In this document: piece after piece, positions 49,203 to 57,680 of the stretch | Layout of the letters: each line of letters begins with the position of its first letter | Position numbering within the stretch: position 1 is the stretch's first letter | Source: Clostridia bacterium | GTDB lineage: Bacteria > Bacillota > Clostridia > Oscillospirales > CAG-272 | DNA: 64,000 nucleotides | NCBI GenBank assembly: GCA_017411805.1 | Contig: JAFQPI010000066.1 | Coordinates: 1-64,000, forward strand | Direction of reading: 5' to 3' | Made by a program: the position numbers and the translations under genes | The notes under the pieces: model-generated | Databases searched by the model: none | The model's input: the letters and a program-made list of their open reading frames with translations, nothing else | Told to the model about the DNA's origin: nothing

Positions 49203-50243
49203 ATGCGAATAATATGGAAAAAAGGCAGACTGGCGGCATATGTCTGCACACTGATGGCGGCGCTTATGCTGAGCGGAGGCGGACGGAATATCGCCTCAAT
49301 GGCAAAAGCATTACCCGTGAATACAAGCGCGGCAAACGAAGAGAAGACCTTGATCCCCGGAGGGATGGTCTTCGGTGTCAGGTTTTTTACCGAGGGAGTG
49401 CTCGTCGTCAGCATTCCGGATGGCTCGGGAAGTCCCGCTTATGCGGCGGGAGTCAGAGTAAATGACGTTATATTGAAGGTAGACGACGTAAAAATCAGCG
49501 ATGCGGATTCGCTCAGCCGCGCAGTCGATTCCGCGGGCGGCAAGGCGGTTAAATTCACACTGCGACGCGATGGACGAGAATTTACCGTAAGCGTCACGCC
49601 GAGGCTTGAAGAGAGCGGTTACAAGACGGGTATCTGGGTGCGCGACAGCGGCGCAGGTATCGGCACCGTAACCTTCATTGACCCGAAGACGGGGCTTTTC
49701 GGCGGACTCGGACACGGCATCTGCGACGCGGACACGGGCAAACCGATGCCTCTCGGACGGGGAGTACTCCTCGGAGTCAATATCAACGGTATAAGGAAGG
49801 GTGCGGCAGGCGATCCAGGAGAGATTCGCGGCAGCTTCAAGCAGGGGAAGCTCGGCGCGGTCACGGGAAACACCGATTGCGGAATTTTCGGTATTTATTC
49901 CGAGATACCGAAATCGCTCTACGGCGCTATCCCAATCGCCCATAAAAACGAAGTACGCGGCGGAGCGGCGACTATTCTCTGCACTCTCGAGGACGGAGTG
50001 ACGAGGGAATACAAAGCCGAACTTTCCTCGATCGACACGAGTGCCTCGGGCGGACGATGCTTCACCGTCAAAATAACCGACCCGGAGCTGATAAAGCAGA
50101 CGGGAGGGATCGTTCAGGGAATGTCGGGCAGCCCGATAATCCAGAACGGCAAGCTTGTCGGTGCCGTCACGCACGTCCTCGTCTCCGACCCGACCCGCGG
50201 CTACGGCATTTTTATCGAAAATATGCTGAACGCCGCAGGGTAA
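49203..50243 (+). CDS. spoIVB: SpoIVB stage IV sporulation serine protease
   Basis: 346 residues. A membrane segment near the N-terminus is followed by a PDZ domain (GVLVVSIPDGSGSPAYAAGVRVNDVILKVDD seen in parts: SPAYAAGVRVND) and the SpoIVB peptidase domain: FGGLGHGICDADTG with the catalytic His, and GIVQGMSGSPIIQNGKLVGAVTHV with the catalytic Ser. SpoIVB is made in the forespore and triggers sigma-K activation in spore-formers, so the organism is expected to sporulate or derive from sporulators. The ATG at 49203 has a GGTGG site; an in-frame GTG at 49194 is an alternative. Confidence 0.93.
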   Translation: MRIIWKKGRLAAYVCTLMAALMLSGGGRNIASMAKALPVNTSAANEEKTLIPGGMVFGVRFFTEGVLVVSIPDGSGSPAYAAGVRVNDVILKVDDVKISDADSLSRAVDSAGGKAVKFTLRRDGREFTVSVTPRLEESGYKTGIWVRDSGAGIGTVTFIDPKTGLFGGLGHGICDADTGKPMPLGRGVLLGVNINGIRKGAAGDPGEIRGSFKQGKLGAVTGNTDCGIFGIYSEIPKSLYGAIPIAHKNEVRGGAATILCTLEDGVTREYKAELSSIDTSASGGRCFTVKITDPELIKQTGGIVQGMSGSPIIQNGKLVGAVTHVLVSDPTRGYGIFIENMLNAAG

Positions 50244-50247
50244 AAGG

Positions 50248-50287
50248 AAAGGCAATATCATTCCCCCTCGGGTCTGATATTGCCTTT
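50248..50287. terminator. Bidirectional terminator
   Basis: A 13-bp stem AAAGGCAATATCA/TGATATTGCCTTT with a 14-nt loop lies between spoIVB and the convergent zinc-ribbon gene. Confidence 0.88.
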
Positions 50288-50289
50288 GT

Positions 50290-50859
50290 TTATTTTGTTA
50301 CCAAAGTATGCCCGCAATCGGCACATTTTCCGTTTTCCTTGAGATTCTTGATCCCGCAGACGGGACAACGGACGGCATTTGCGGTATCGGGCGGCAGAAC
50401 TATCGTGTACCTCGAACCATAGAGGTGGAAAACGCGGTCGCCCTTATGATAAAAATAGGGATTCAGGTCGTCGTCTCTGCCCTCGTAAGCCTTGACTGTG
50501 ATCTCCTTGCCGTTATCGAGGCGGATATCAAGATATACGGTGTTTTTGAAATACATATGCTCGAGCGTGGGCTTGACGTAGGACTCGTTATCGACGGTCC
50601 TTTTCACTCTCGCGTCAAGGACCTCGCCGCAATAGGTGCGGTCAATGAGCTTCATCGGCAAGCCCGTCACGGCAAAGGGGATCAGCATAACGACGATGTA
50701 GCAGAGTATACGCATCTGCACGTTTTCCATATTGAATATTCGCTCGCCGAGGAAGAACAGCAAAGCGCCGCACGCCGCAAGCAGTATCGCGCAAGGGATC
50801 GCTCTTTTTAAGATCACTCGGCGGATATGGGATTTCAGATCATTGGGAAGTTCTTTCAT
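50290..50859 (-). CDS. Small membrane protein with C-terminal zinc ribbon
   Basis: 189 residues. Two helices (about 19-37 and 48-68) are followed by a soluble beta-rich domain (YLDIRLDNGKEITVKAYEGRDDD, GDRVFHLYGSRYTIVLP) and a zinc ribbon CPVCGIKNLKENGKCADC. The same plan, two helices, a middle domain ending in GDRVFF..G.KYPL and a C-terminal zinc ribbon, is found in the island gene at 55439, so the two are probably distant paralogues. Function unknown. Confidence 0.75.
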   Translation of the reverse strand: MKELPNDLKSHIRRVILKRAIPCAILLAACGALLFFLGERIFNMENVQMRILCYIVVMLIPFAVTGLPMKLIDRTYCGEVLDARVKRTVDNESYVKPTLEHMYFKNTVYLDIRLDNGKEITVKAYEGRDDDLNPYFYHKGDRVFHLYGSRYTIVLPPDTANAVRCPVCGIKNLKENGKCADCGHTLVTK

Positions 50860-50904
50860 TTTAATTCTTTCTTTGTTTATTGTAGATATCCTATAATTTA
50901 CTCT

Positions 50905-52359
50905 TTACATATTTTCTCTTATCTTATTGCAAAGCGCGTCGAGAGCCTTTCCGGTCTCAGGTGTTGCGGGTCTGTCCGCGAATTCGATCTGCTCGAAGGC
51001 TTCGGTGATCATTTCGATCTCCTGCTTCGACGCCACACGTCCGCCGGCGGTAAGCCGCTCGCAGATCTTGCGCGGTGTATCCGATTTTCTCACGAACATC
51101 GGCATCTTGAGCAGCTGCGAAACGAAGGTCGAGTAGGCAAAGCGGTATTTTTCCTCATCCGATTTTTTCATTCGGAGGCTGAGGTTGAATTCGCTCCAGG
51201 TCATCCGCGCGCGGTTCTCTTCTCTGCGCTTCGCCTTGAGCTCGTTCTTTTGAAGCTTCAGTTCCTCGTCAACGTAATTCGTGAAATAATAATCCTCGTG
51301 CTCGAATTGATCGCGAATCGGAAGCCAAATAAGTTCAAACAAGGATACTATCCAAGCCTTAAGCCACGCGACGAAACGCTGAAATTCCGCACGGCGGCGG
51401 ACAAGAACAACGATCAGCAGAATGATCGAAAATACAACGAATACCCAAAAAAGCCAGTAATTTGCCGAGCTGACGGCATCCTGCTTACCCCAAAGCATAT
51501 CCGAAAGACTTCCCGAGATCTCCTCTTCCTCCTCGGTATATCCAACATCCTCGTCGCTGAATGCGCGGATTATCGCGGCAAGCACAAAAAGCACGCAAAC
51601 GCGGAGACCGTTGACTATCAGATAAGCAAGAAAGAGCAGAATGCAGAAAAAACCGACGAGTCCGATGGACAAGAGGAGATTGTATCTTCTCGTCTGCGGC
51701 GTCATAAAAGAAACGACCGTCCCGCGATAAGTTCTGCCGAGCGAATACTGATTCGCGGCGACGAGCGCGCAGAATGCGTAGCCGATAAGGCAAATGCCGA
51801 CGGTAACCACTCCGGGCGAGCGGACCATCGAATGGAGCGAGAAGACGACAAGATTGACCGTCACGCCGATATAAAGACCCTTTGCGGTCATAATTCGGTT
51901 ATAGGGGAAGAACCATATGAAAGAGCCGAGCGCAACGACGATCACAAAGGTCGCGGCGGCAAGGAAAGGCAGTATCGAATCGGGATCGTAGACCACCGTC
52001 GGCTGCTTTGACCGCTCGAAAAGGTACATATCCGTCAGCTTGCTGACAAATACCGAAAGGATCAGCGCGATCACCCAGACGGGAAAGGCGCGGTTTTGCT
52101 TGAAATACTTATGCTCGGGCTCGTAGGCGCGGGTCTCGAGCTCTCGCTTGAAGCCCGTTGCAGCGCTGACTCCCGCCTGCAGGAAATATCCGAAAGCCAT
52201 AAGGATGAATATCAGCGCAAATACCGCGAGATTTTCGAGGAATCCGTACGCCACAAAGGGCGCGATCGCGGCGCAGACCACAAAATAAACTCCGAGGAAG
52301 CCGAGAATAGTAAAGCTCGGGTTGCTGATCCGGGAGGTATTCTTATTTTTTGTTCTCAT
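50905..52359 (-). CDS. Large membrane protein, third gene of the MoxR/DUF58 unit
   Basis: 484 residues. Eight or so helices occupy residues 15-340, including an acidic loop EEEEEISGSLSDMLWG. The C-terminal cytoplasmic part (KLQKNELKAKRREENRAR, then RFAYSTFVSQLLKMPMFVRKSDTPRKICERL) resembles the DUF4129 tail found in transglutaminase-type proteins that follow MoxR and DUF58 genes, but no transglutaminase domain is present. The ATG at 52359 follows AAGGAGG, 10 nt behind the DUF58 gene. Likely part of a membrane complex with them. Confidence 0.75.
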   Translation of the reverse strand: MRTKNKNTSRISNPSFTILGFLGVYFVVCAAIAPFVAYGFLENLAVFALIFILMAFGYFLQAGVSAATGFKRELETRAYEPEHKYFKQNRAFPVWVIALILSVFVSKLTDMYLFERSKQPTVVYDPDSILPFLAAATFVIVVALGSFIWFFPYNRIMTAKGLYIGVTVNLVVFSLHSMVRSPGVVTVGICLIGYAFCALVAANQYSLGRTYRGTVVSFMTPQTRRYNLLLSIGLVGFFCILLFLAYLIVNGLRVCVLFVLAAIIRAFSDEDVGYTEEEEEISGSLSDMLWGKQDAVSSANYWLFWVFVVFSIILLIVVLVRRRAEFQRFVAWLKAWIVSLFELIWLPIRDQFEHEDYYFTNYVDEELKLQKNELKAKRREENRARMTWSEFNLSLRMKKSDEEKYRFAYSTFVSQLLKMPMFVRKSDTPRKICERLTAGGRVASKQEIEMITEAFEQIEFADRPATPETGKALDALCNKIRENM

Positions 52360-52369
52360 TTTTACCTCC

Positions 52370-53632
52370 TTAAACTCGGAAATAGACGTCATTTTCCTCG
52401 CTGAGCGCACCGACCTCGTTGCGTGTCGTTGCAACGTAGAAGATCACGCGGACACCCTCTGCGGCAAGCGCATCGCGCAGATTCATCATTCTGCGGTCGA
52501 TGTATGACGTTACGATGATCATATTTTCGTTTTCGCGGTAAAGCTCGGGATGGGCAACGATATGGTCGAATACACGGTCGATCGGGGTCGAGATCTTCAT
52601 CCCGAGCATTGCGAGCATTCGCAGGGCGTAGATCATATCGCGCGAGCCGCGGAAGGGTCCGCAGACGCCGACCTTCGCTCCGATCTCGTCATCCGAGACA
52701 GCCTCTCCGCCGAATTCCTTCATATCCTCGGGCGGATAGTTCGAGAAGAATTTCACGGGAACGTCCTCCGCCGCGATCCTGTCAAGTATTGAGGTACAGA
52801 GTGTGATGCAACGCTCGATTGCCGCGGGGTCGGAGGGGACGTCGAATTTTTCGATCTGTCTCGAGGACATATTGAGCAGTAGCGAGAAACGGTGGCGCAC
52901 CGTTTTCTCCTCGATATTGACCATCAGCTTGCCGTGTGCCGCTGTGGATTTCCAGTTGATGCGGCTCATAGGGTCGCTCGTCAGATATTCGCGCGCACCG
53001 CAACGGCGCAAGGGGTCGCTCACGGGGCAGATCTCGGAGATGATATCTCCGCAGAGGTAGCGCGACGAGGTATAATTTCCCGCGAGATCCTCGGGGCGCG
53101 GAAGTACGATCAGGCGGTTTCGCTCGGTATTCGAGAGCTCGATAAGCTTGGAGTGAACGCCGATGCCGAGGATATCGCTTGCGGTTGCAAGGACTCCGCG
53201 TAGCGTGAAGTCACCGCGCTTTTTGCAGGTGAGTCTCCAACGGCGGCGGATGCAGGCGTAGGGACGGAGGACGAAGAGCGACTGGATCGACGAGGTATGC
53301 TTGATCTTGCGCAGGCGTTCGGTCTCGCGCGTAGCCGCGCCCTTCGAGACGGCCATATTCTTCGAGAAGATACCGCCGGGATCGCTCACGGACGACTCAA
53401 GCAGGGTAAACACGATACCGTCGGGCAGATCGGTATCGATCTTGATATATGGCATCGGGAGCGCGCCGTTATTCCTTATCTCCTCATAGAGATAGACGTC
53501 ATCGCCCTCAAAGACCTCGCCCGAGGAGAGCGTCGCGCTGTATTCGATATTTGAAAAGCCTGTTTTCTTATAGACGAAGTACTGAATCAGTACCGCGGCT
53601 ACGACGGCAATGCCGACAGCGATGAAGAGCAT
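52370..53632 (-). CDS. DUF58 domain protein
   Basis: 420 residues. Two short N-terminal hydrophobic stretches, a beta-rich domain, and the DUF58 core with GAREYLTSDPMSRINWKSTAAHGKLMVN, the family signature, followed by a von Willebrand-like segment (FSLLLNMSS, MIIVTSYIDRRMM). DUF58 proteins act with MoxR ATPases, probably in chaperone-like assembly of a membrane complex. AAAGGAG precedes the ATG. Its moxR partner lies about 4 kb upstream, beyond the island, where it would normally be adjacent. Confidence 0.88.
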   Translation of the reverse strand: MLFIAVGIAVVAAVLIQYFVYKKTGFSNIEYSATLSSGEVFEGDDVYLYEEIRNNGALPMPYIKIDTDLPDGIVFTLLESSVSDPGGIFSKNMAVSKGAATRETERLRKIKHTSSIQSLFVLRPYACIRRRWRLTCKKRGDFTLRGVLATASDILGIGVHSKLIELSNTERNRLIVLPRPEDLAGNYTSSRYLCGDIISEICPVSDPLRRCGAREYLTSDPMSRINWKSTAAHGKLMVNIEEKTVRHRFSLLLNMSSRQIEKFDVPSDPAAIERCITLCTSILDRIAAEDVPVKFFSNYPPEDMKEFGGEAVSDDEIGAKVGVCGPFRGSRDMIYALRMLAMLGMKISTPIDRVFDHIVAHPELYRENENMIIVTSYIDRRMMNLRDALAAEGVRVIFYVATTRNEVGALSEENDVYFRV

Positions 53633-53650
53633 AGCGAGACTCCTTTCGGT

Positions 53651-53769
53651 GAGTTAAGGTCGGACTTCGTCCGAGTTAAGATTGCCTTCGGCAAGTTAAG
53701 ATCGCGCAAAGCGCGAGTTAAGATTCGCCCGATGGGCGAAGTTTAAGGAAGATTTTCGCCGAGCGAAAA
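53651..53769 (+). repeat. Hairpin array with GTTAAGAT linkers (left flank of island)
   Basis: Five small palindromes, TCGGACttcGTCCGA, TGCCttcGGCA, CGCGCaaaGCGCG, TCGCCcgatGGGCGA and ATTTTCGCcgaGCGAAAAT, are joined by GTTAAGAT-like linkers. 53673-53743 is almost identical, inverted, to 57572-57640 on the other side of the island. Confidence 0.85.
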
Positions 53770-53780
53770 TCAATTTCAGT

Positions 53781-53946
53781 GGAAAGTTTTGGTCAAGCTT
53801 TTTCAAAAGCTTGTGGGGTCAAGGGGCGAAGCCCTTGCCGACCTCCGCAGAGGTCGGAATGCTCCTTGCGCTTCGAACCGACGGCGTCCCTGCCGGCGGT
53901 TCGGAAGGAGTCAAACCTTCCTTCTCGGAAGGTTTGCGCTCCTTCA
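53781..53946 (-). repeat. Four-hairpin repeat element, copy 4
   Basis: On the minus strand TGAAGGAGC with stem AAACCTTCC/GGAAGGTTT, then GAACCGCCGGC/GCCGTCGGTTC, TTCGAAGCG, GCAAGGGC/GCCCCTTG, CAAGCTTTTgaaAAAGCTTG and an AAAACTTTC tail. It abuts the left hairpin array. Confidence 0.85.
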
Positions 53947-54086
53947 CTCTTTATTATTTCTCGAAACGTGGCAAAATCCCTTATGTCCGCATTTGGGGCA
54001 TCTGAAAAGTCTGTCGATGTCATCCTGAGGCGGCGTCTCTCTTGCAGGGGCTTCGCCCCATAGGTGAGAACATAAGAAAGTCAAAG

Positions 54087-54275
54087 TCTCTCCCTCCACC
54101 GCAAGCGGTCCCCCTCCCTCCTCAGAGGGAGGCAAGATTTGCGAGTGCGAACAAAGCTTTCTTAATAATGAAATTCAAACTTTTTTGCTATTTATATCTC
54201 AATATTACATGTTAGCACAAACTCTTCACCTCCCTCTGAGGAGGGAGGGGGACCACGGAGTGGTGGAGGGAGAGA
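54087..54275. mobile_element. MITE-like element with 46-bp terminal inverted repeats
   Basis: The left end TCTCTCCCTCCACC...(54087-54132) is repeated inverted at 54229-54275, differing only at the tip of an internal hairpin. The 96 nt between are AT-rich. There is no coding capacity for a transposase and no obvious target duplication. The rest of 53947-54425 has no gene. Confidence 0.72.
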
Positions 54276-54425
54276 TATAATATGCTTTAGTTCCCACTTA
54301 TGTGGCGTAGCCCCTGCACCCCGTTATGCGAGTACTAACATTGGTTTGCTATTTATAATTTATAATTTGTAAAGTATTAGTTGAAACAATGTGCTACGGA
54401 CTCGTAATATTATTTAACCTTACAG

Positions 54426-54818
54426 TTATACCGATTCCGTCTTTTCCTTCTTCACTCTTATCGCGCCTCGGATATAGTAAACAAGAAGGATAACCGAGCA
54501 AATGATCGACAGCCAATCACCGATACCGAGCGTTTTGATAGCTATCAGGATCGAATAACGGTCAACAAACACGGAAAGCAGGCAGAAGATCGTCTGCATT
54601 CCCGATATTCCCGCGAGCATCTTTTGTCTTTCGTCATCATCGCGGAATTTCAGTCCCATTATGCCCGCAACCAGCATCAAAACGTGGTTGACAAAGGAAA
54701 TGGTAAACTGCGCGGGTGCGCCCATAGAAGAGCGAAGTAATAAGTAGCCTTCGAAAAAGCCGCCGAATACCGCAAGAACTATCATAGCGATACATAAGTA
54801 TTTGATCAAGTTTTTCAT
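54426..54818 (-). CDS. Small four-helix membrane protein
   Basis: 130 residues with four hydrophobic segments (CIAMIVLAVFGGFFEGYLL, FVNHVLMLVAGIMGL, TIFCLLSVFVDRYSILIA, LSIICSVILLVYYI) and a charged loop KFRDDDERQKM. No family recognised. AAGGTGG precedes the ATG. It is the last gene of the island between DUF58 and moxR, separated from the gene upstream by 42 nt. Confidence 0.7.
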   Translation of the reverse strand: MKNLIKYLCIAMIVLAVFGGFFEGYLLLRSSMGAPAQFTISFVNHVLMLVAGIMGLKFRDDDERQKMLAGISGMQTIFCLLSVFVDRYSILIAIKTLGIGDWLSIICSVILLVYYIRGAIRVKKEKTESV

Positions 54819-54860
54819 AACAATGCCACCTTATTTTTTGATTAATTGTTTATTTGTCCG

Positions 54861-55331
54861 TCATCGGGGATCTTTTTGGATCGCCCTCAGCATCTTCGCC
54901 AGTTCCTTTTCGGATATGACGATATGCTCGCGGACGTACTCGTAAAACTCGTCATCGGTATAGGGCTCGTTTTTGCTTCTCTCAAATTCGCGTACAAGGG
55001 AGCGGACGAGTTTTTTTCTCTTTGAGCCCATGATCAGAGCAACTGTTACGTGAACACAAAGAATAACCAGAAGCTGTATCTTCACTACAACGTCCGCCGC
55101 TGCGTCAAGGTCGATCTGCGAACCGATCTCCGCCAAAGCCATCACGGCAATAATCGCAACGAAAACGGAGTTTACAATACGCATTATGATCAAGAAAGTT
55201 TTGCGAGTTTTATCTTTTAAGACATTATAAGTCAGACGGTTTAAGTCGTCCTCCAAAGCCTCGGTATGCCCCGGCAGAAAATAATATATACCGAAAAACA
55301 GTGAAATTATCAGTTTAAAAAATATTCCCAT
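54861..55331 (-). CDS. Small membrane protein with charged C-terminal tail
   Basis: 156 residues. An N-terminal hydrophobic segment (LIISLFFGIYYFLPG), two central helices (IMRIVNSVFVAIIAVMALAEI, VVKIQLLVILCVHVTVALIMG), then a long charged tail (KKLVRSLVREFERSKNEPYTDDEFYEYV). Not recognised. GAGGAAA precedes the ATG. The preceding gap (55332-55438) shares ATTCCTATTGAACTTCGCCG with the right hairpin array at about 57561. Confidence 0.68.
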   Translation of the reverse strand: MGIFFKLIISLFFGIYYFLPGHTEALEDDLNRLTYNVLKDKTRKTFLIIMRIVNSVFVAIIAVMALAEIGSQIDLDAAADVVVKIQLLVILCVHVTVALIMGSKRKKLVRSLVREFERSKNEPYTDDEFYEYVREHIVISEKELAKMLRAIQKDPR

Positions 55332-55438
55332 GGTGCATTTCCTCTTTAATAGAATTAATTCCTATTGAACTTCGCCGAGGCGAAGATTGGTTGTAATTAT
55401 TGTTTTGATATGGGCAGAAACCTTTATATCCGCAATCA

Positions 55439-56023
55439 TTATATTTTTAGTATATCGGAAAAATCCAATCTGCAGGATTTACATACCGCGTCTTCTGCGG
55501 AAACCGTATGTCCGCACGCGGGGCATGTAAATTCCTCCCCCTCGGTTATCGGGAACTTGAGCGGATATTTCAATCCGCGTACAAAAAAGACTCTGTCGCC
55601 TTCGTCGTAGTGTAAGCCGTCCATAATATAACCCTTTATTTTGTAAGATATCGTGAATTTCTCGCCGCTATCTTTTTCGAAAGTCACCGAACGAACATTT
55701 TCAACATCAAAACGATTGCTCATATAAGCCTTTCTCAACTCGTCGTAAAGTGCGTCGTCAGTCGCGTGCGAAACGCTTGCGTAAAAACTTTTTGAGAGCA
55801 ATATCTTGTGCGCTGAAAACGGAAAAAACGGAACAATACAAAGAAGGAGGATAAGATAATTGCCGAGATCCGCAAATGAACGCTCGGTCGAAATTACAAA
55901 AACAAGAAATGAGGCGATTACAAGTAGAATCCACACTGCTGTCAGGACAAGGGTCCTGTAATACCTTTTATTGCCGAGAGCAATAAAACGCGCTTCAATC
56001 TTCGGATCAAGCTTATTTTTCAT
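55439..56023 (-). CDS. Membrane protein with C-terminal zinc ribbon
   Basis: About 194 residues. Two helices (LVLTAVWILLVIASFLVFVI and YLILLLCIVPFFPF), a middle domain (VRSVTFEKDSGEKFTISYKI, DEGDRVFFVRGLKYPLKFP) and a zinc ribbon CPACGHTVSAEDAVCKSC. It resembles the gene at 50290 in layout. The ATG at 56023 is 8 nt from AAGGAG; one at 56029 makes an ATGA overlap with the upstream gene but is too close to the ribosome site. Function unknown. Confidence 0.72.
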   Translation of the reverse strand: MKNKLDPKIEARFIALGNKRYYRTLVLTAVWILLVIASFLVFVISTERSFADLGNYLILLLCIVPFFPFSAHKILLSKSFYASVSHATDDALYDELRKAYMSNRFDVENVRSVTFEKDSGEKFTISYKIKGYIMDGLHYDEGDRVFFVRGLKYPLKFPITEGEEFTCPACGHTVSAEDAVCKSCRLDFSDILKI

Positions 56024-56025
56024 TT

Positions 56026-56676
56026 TCATTCTCCTTCATTTTTGTTAAAATCATAAAAACGCTTCTTTTCATTCATACAGCCTTCAAGATATTTCATGTG
56101 ACGAATGATCTCTTTTTTGAGTTTTTTGTAAATCAACAGACAATATATACCGAAATATAAGAAATATATGAGCAAAAATACGACGATATCTGCCGCTTCG
56201 GCGTTACCGTTTAGCATAACGGCTTCGAATTTGCCAAGCGGCTCAAGATAAAACGTAGTATACAAATGATAGGTCACCGGAGAAGTGATAACTCCGCATT
56301 TCGTTATTGACAGAGGTATCAGACCGATCAGAAAGCGCGCTATCTCCCCGACACCAACCCATTTTATCATCTTGCGAGTCCAATCGTGAGGGCTATCGGC
56401 AAGCGAAAAATGCTTCGGCACAAAATGCCTTATGTACTGGAACATGAGAAATACGGGGAGCACGGCACAGATAGGAACGTAAATAAATATCGACTGCAAA
56501 ATAAGATACATCGAGTTTGCCGCGAGCTTCGAAATAAAAGAATAAATGCAGGAAACGAGATAATAAGCCATAAAGTTCGCAAGTATCACAATTAATGCAT
56601 ATTTCAGCACATCATAAAGCTCGACTTCTTTTTGGGCATAAAAATCTCTTTCATTTACAAGGTCTTTTTGTGCCAT
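56026..56676 (-). CDS. Multi-helix membrane protein, tandem paralogue B
   Basis: About 216 residues with four helices: YALIVILANFMAYYLVSCIY, LQSIFIYVPICAVLPVFLMF, GEIARFLIGLIPL and ADIVVFLLIYFLYFGIYCLLIY, ending in a basic/acidic tail. The gene upstream encodes a protein with the same motifs (GE..RF.L and a similar last helix), so the two are tandem paralogues. The ATG at 56676 has GAGG 10 nt upstream; a GTG at 56688 is also in frame. Not recognised. Confidence 0.7.
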   Translation of the reverse strand: MAQKDLVNERDFYAQKEVELYDVLKYALIVILANFMAYYLVSCIYSFISKLAANSMYLILQSIFIYVPICAVLPVFLMFQYIRHFVPKHFSLADSPHDWTRKMIKWVGVGEIARFLIGLIPLSITKCGVITSPVTYHLYTTFYLEPLGKFEAVMLNGNAEAADIVVFLLIYFLYFGIYCLLIYKKLKKEIIRHMKYLEGCMNEKKRFYDFNKNEGE

Positions 56677-56684
56677 CCGAAACC

Positions 56685-57314
56685 TCACTTAACGCTATTG
56701 TAATCCATTCTGATTTTGACTTCATTCTTTTTCTTAACTTCGTTTTCTTTCCAAAGCTGTTTGAAAAGCAGGAACAAAACGGCGATAGTGATAGCGAAAT
56801 AAATTAAATAGATCAAGAAGAAAAGCGCATTATCGGCAAAAGTATATCCGGACTCGCGTATTACTGCAAGGCGCTTTTGCGGCATAAGATAAAACCAATC
56901 ATATGCGATATTGGCGGGCATAGCAAAAAATCCGTCAAAAAATCGATAACCGAACATACTTCCGGGTTTGGTCGGTAGAGTTGCCAAGATAAATCTGATT
57001 ACCTCTCCCGGCAAAACCCAAGAGCAAAAGTTTTTGAATATCACCTTGATGCTGTCTGCGTTTTCTGTATCAGAAACAAAAATATCAGGCAGTTTGCTTC
57101 TGAAATATAAGAATGTAACGAGGCAGGTGACTCCAATTCCTATAAGGGCAAAAATTACGGTAAATAGCCTGTAATTTTTGATGATAATATTGCGATCGTT
57201 AGATTTAGAAAAGATCGACAAAATCAAAATAATCGCAACTGATCCCAAGAGGTTGGCTCCTAACATAGTGACGAAATATACGATCTTGTCACGCGCAGTT
57301 ATTTTATTTTTCAT
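56685..57314 (-). CDS. Multi-helix membrane protein, tandem paralogue A
   Basis: About 209 residues. Helices at VYFVTMLGANLLGSVAIILIL, LFTVIFALIGIGVTCLVTFLYF, GEVIRFILATLP and ALFFLIYLIYFAITIAVLFLLF. It matches the downstream protein around VLPGEVIRFILATLP / VGVGEIARFLIGLIP and in the last helix. The frame stays open further upstream through the four-hairpin repeat, but that part looks like translated repeat, so the ATG at 57314 is used; its ribosome site is weak. First gene of the island. Confidence 0.68.
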   Translation of the reverse strand: MKNKITARDKIVYFVTMLGANLLGSVAIILILSIFSKSNDRNIIIKNYRLFTVIFALIGIGVTCLVTFLYFRSKLPDIFVSDTENADSIKVIFKNFCSWVLPGEVIRFILATLPTKPGSMFGYRFFDGFFAMPANIAYDWFYLMPQKRLAVIRESGYTFADNALFFLIYLIYFAITIAVLFLLFKQLWKENEVKKKNEVKIRMDYNSVK

Positions 57315-57381
57315 AGTTCTTGTATAATGCATACACTTAAAGACAATTACAGTAGTATGCAAATTCCTTTCTCTCAGGTGT

Positions 57382-57545
57382 TGAAGGAGCGCAAACATTC
57401 CGCAATGGAATGTTTGACTCCTTCCGAGCCGTCGGCAGGGACGCCGCCGGCTCGAAGCGGATAAACAGTTCGAGGCTCTGCCTCGAGCTCCGCTTAAGAA
57501 ACTTTTTGAAAAAAGTTTCTTAAGGATTTTCAAAAACTTTCGGTC
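57382..57545 (+). repeat. Four-hairpin repeat element, copy 3
   Basis: TGAAGGAGC with stem AAACATTCC/GGAATGTTT, GAGCCGTCGGC/GCCGCCGGCTC, CTCGAAGCG, CGAGGCtctGCCTCG, TTAAGAAACTTTTTgaaAAAAGTTTCTTAA and a CAAAAACTTTC tail. Orientation is opposite to the copy on the left flank. Confidence 0.87.
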
Positions 57546-57571
57546 TTTTTTAATAAAACTGATTCCTATTG

Positions 57572-57680
57572 AACTTCGCCGCAGGCGAATCTTAACTCGC
57601 GCTTTGCGCGATCTTAACTTGCCGCAGGCAATCTTAACTCACGCGAAGCGTGATCTTAACTCGGTCGCTTCAGCGACCGA
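57572..57680 (-). repeat. Hairpin array with GTTAAGAT linkers (right flank of island)
   Basis: Five palindromes, TTCGCCgcaGGCGAA, CGCGCtttGCGCG, TGCCgcaGGCA, ACGCgaaGCGT and CGGTCGCttcaGCGACCG, are joined by ATCTTAAC linkers (GTTAAGAT on the minus strand). The last hairpin contains the moxR stop codon. It is the inverted counterpart of the array at 53651. Confidence 0.87.
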
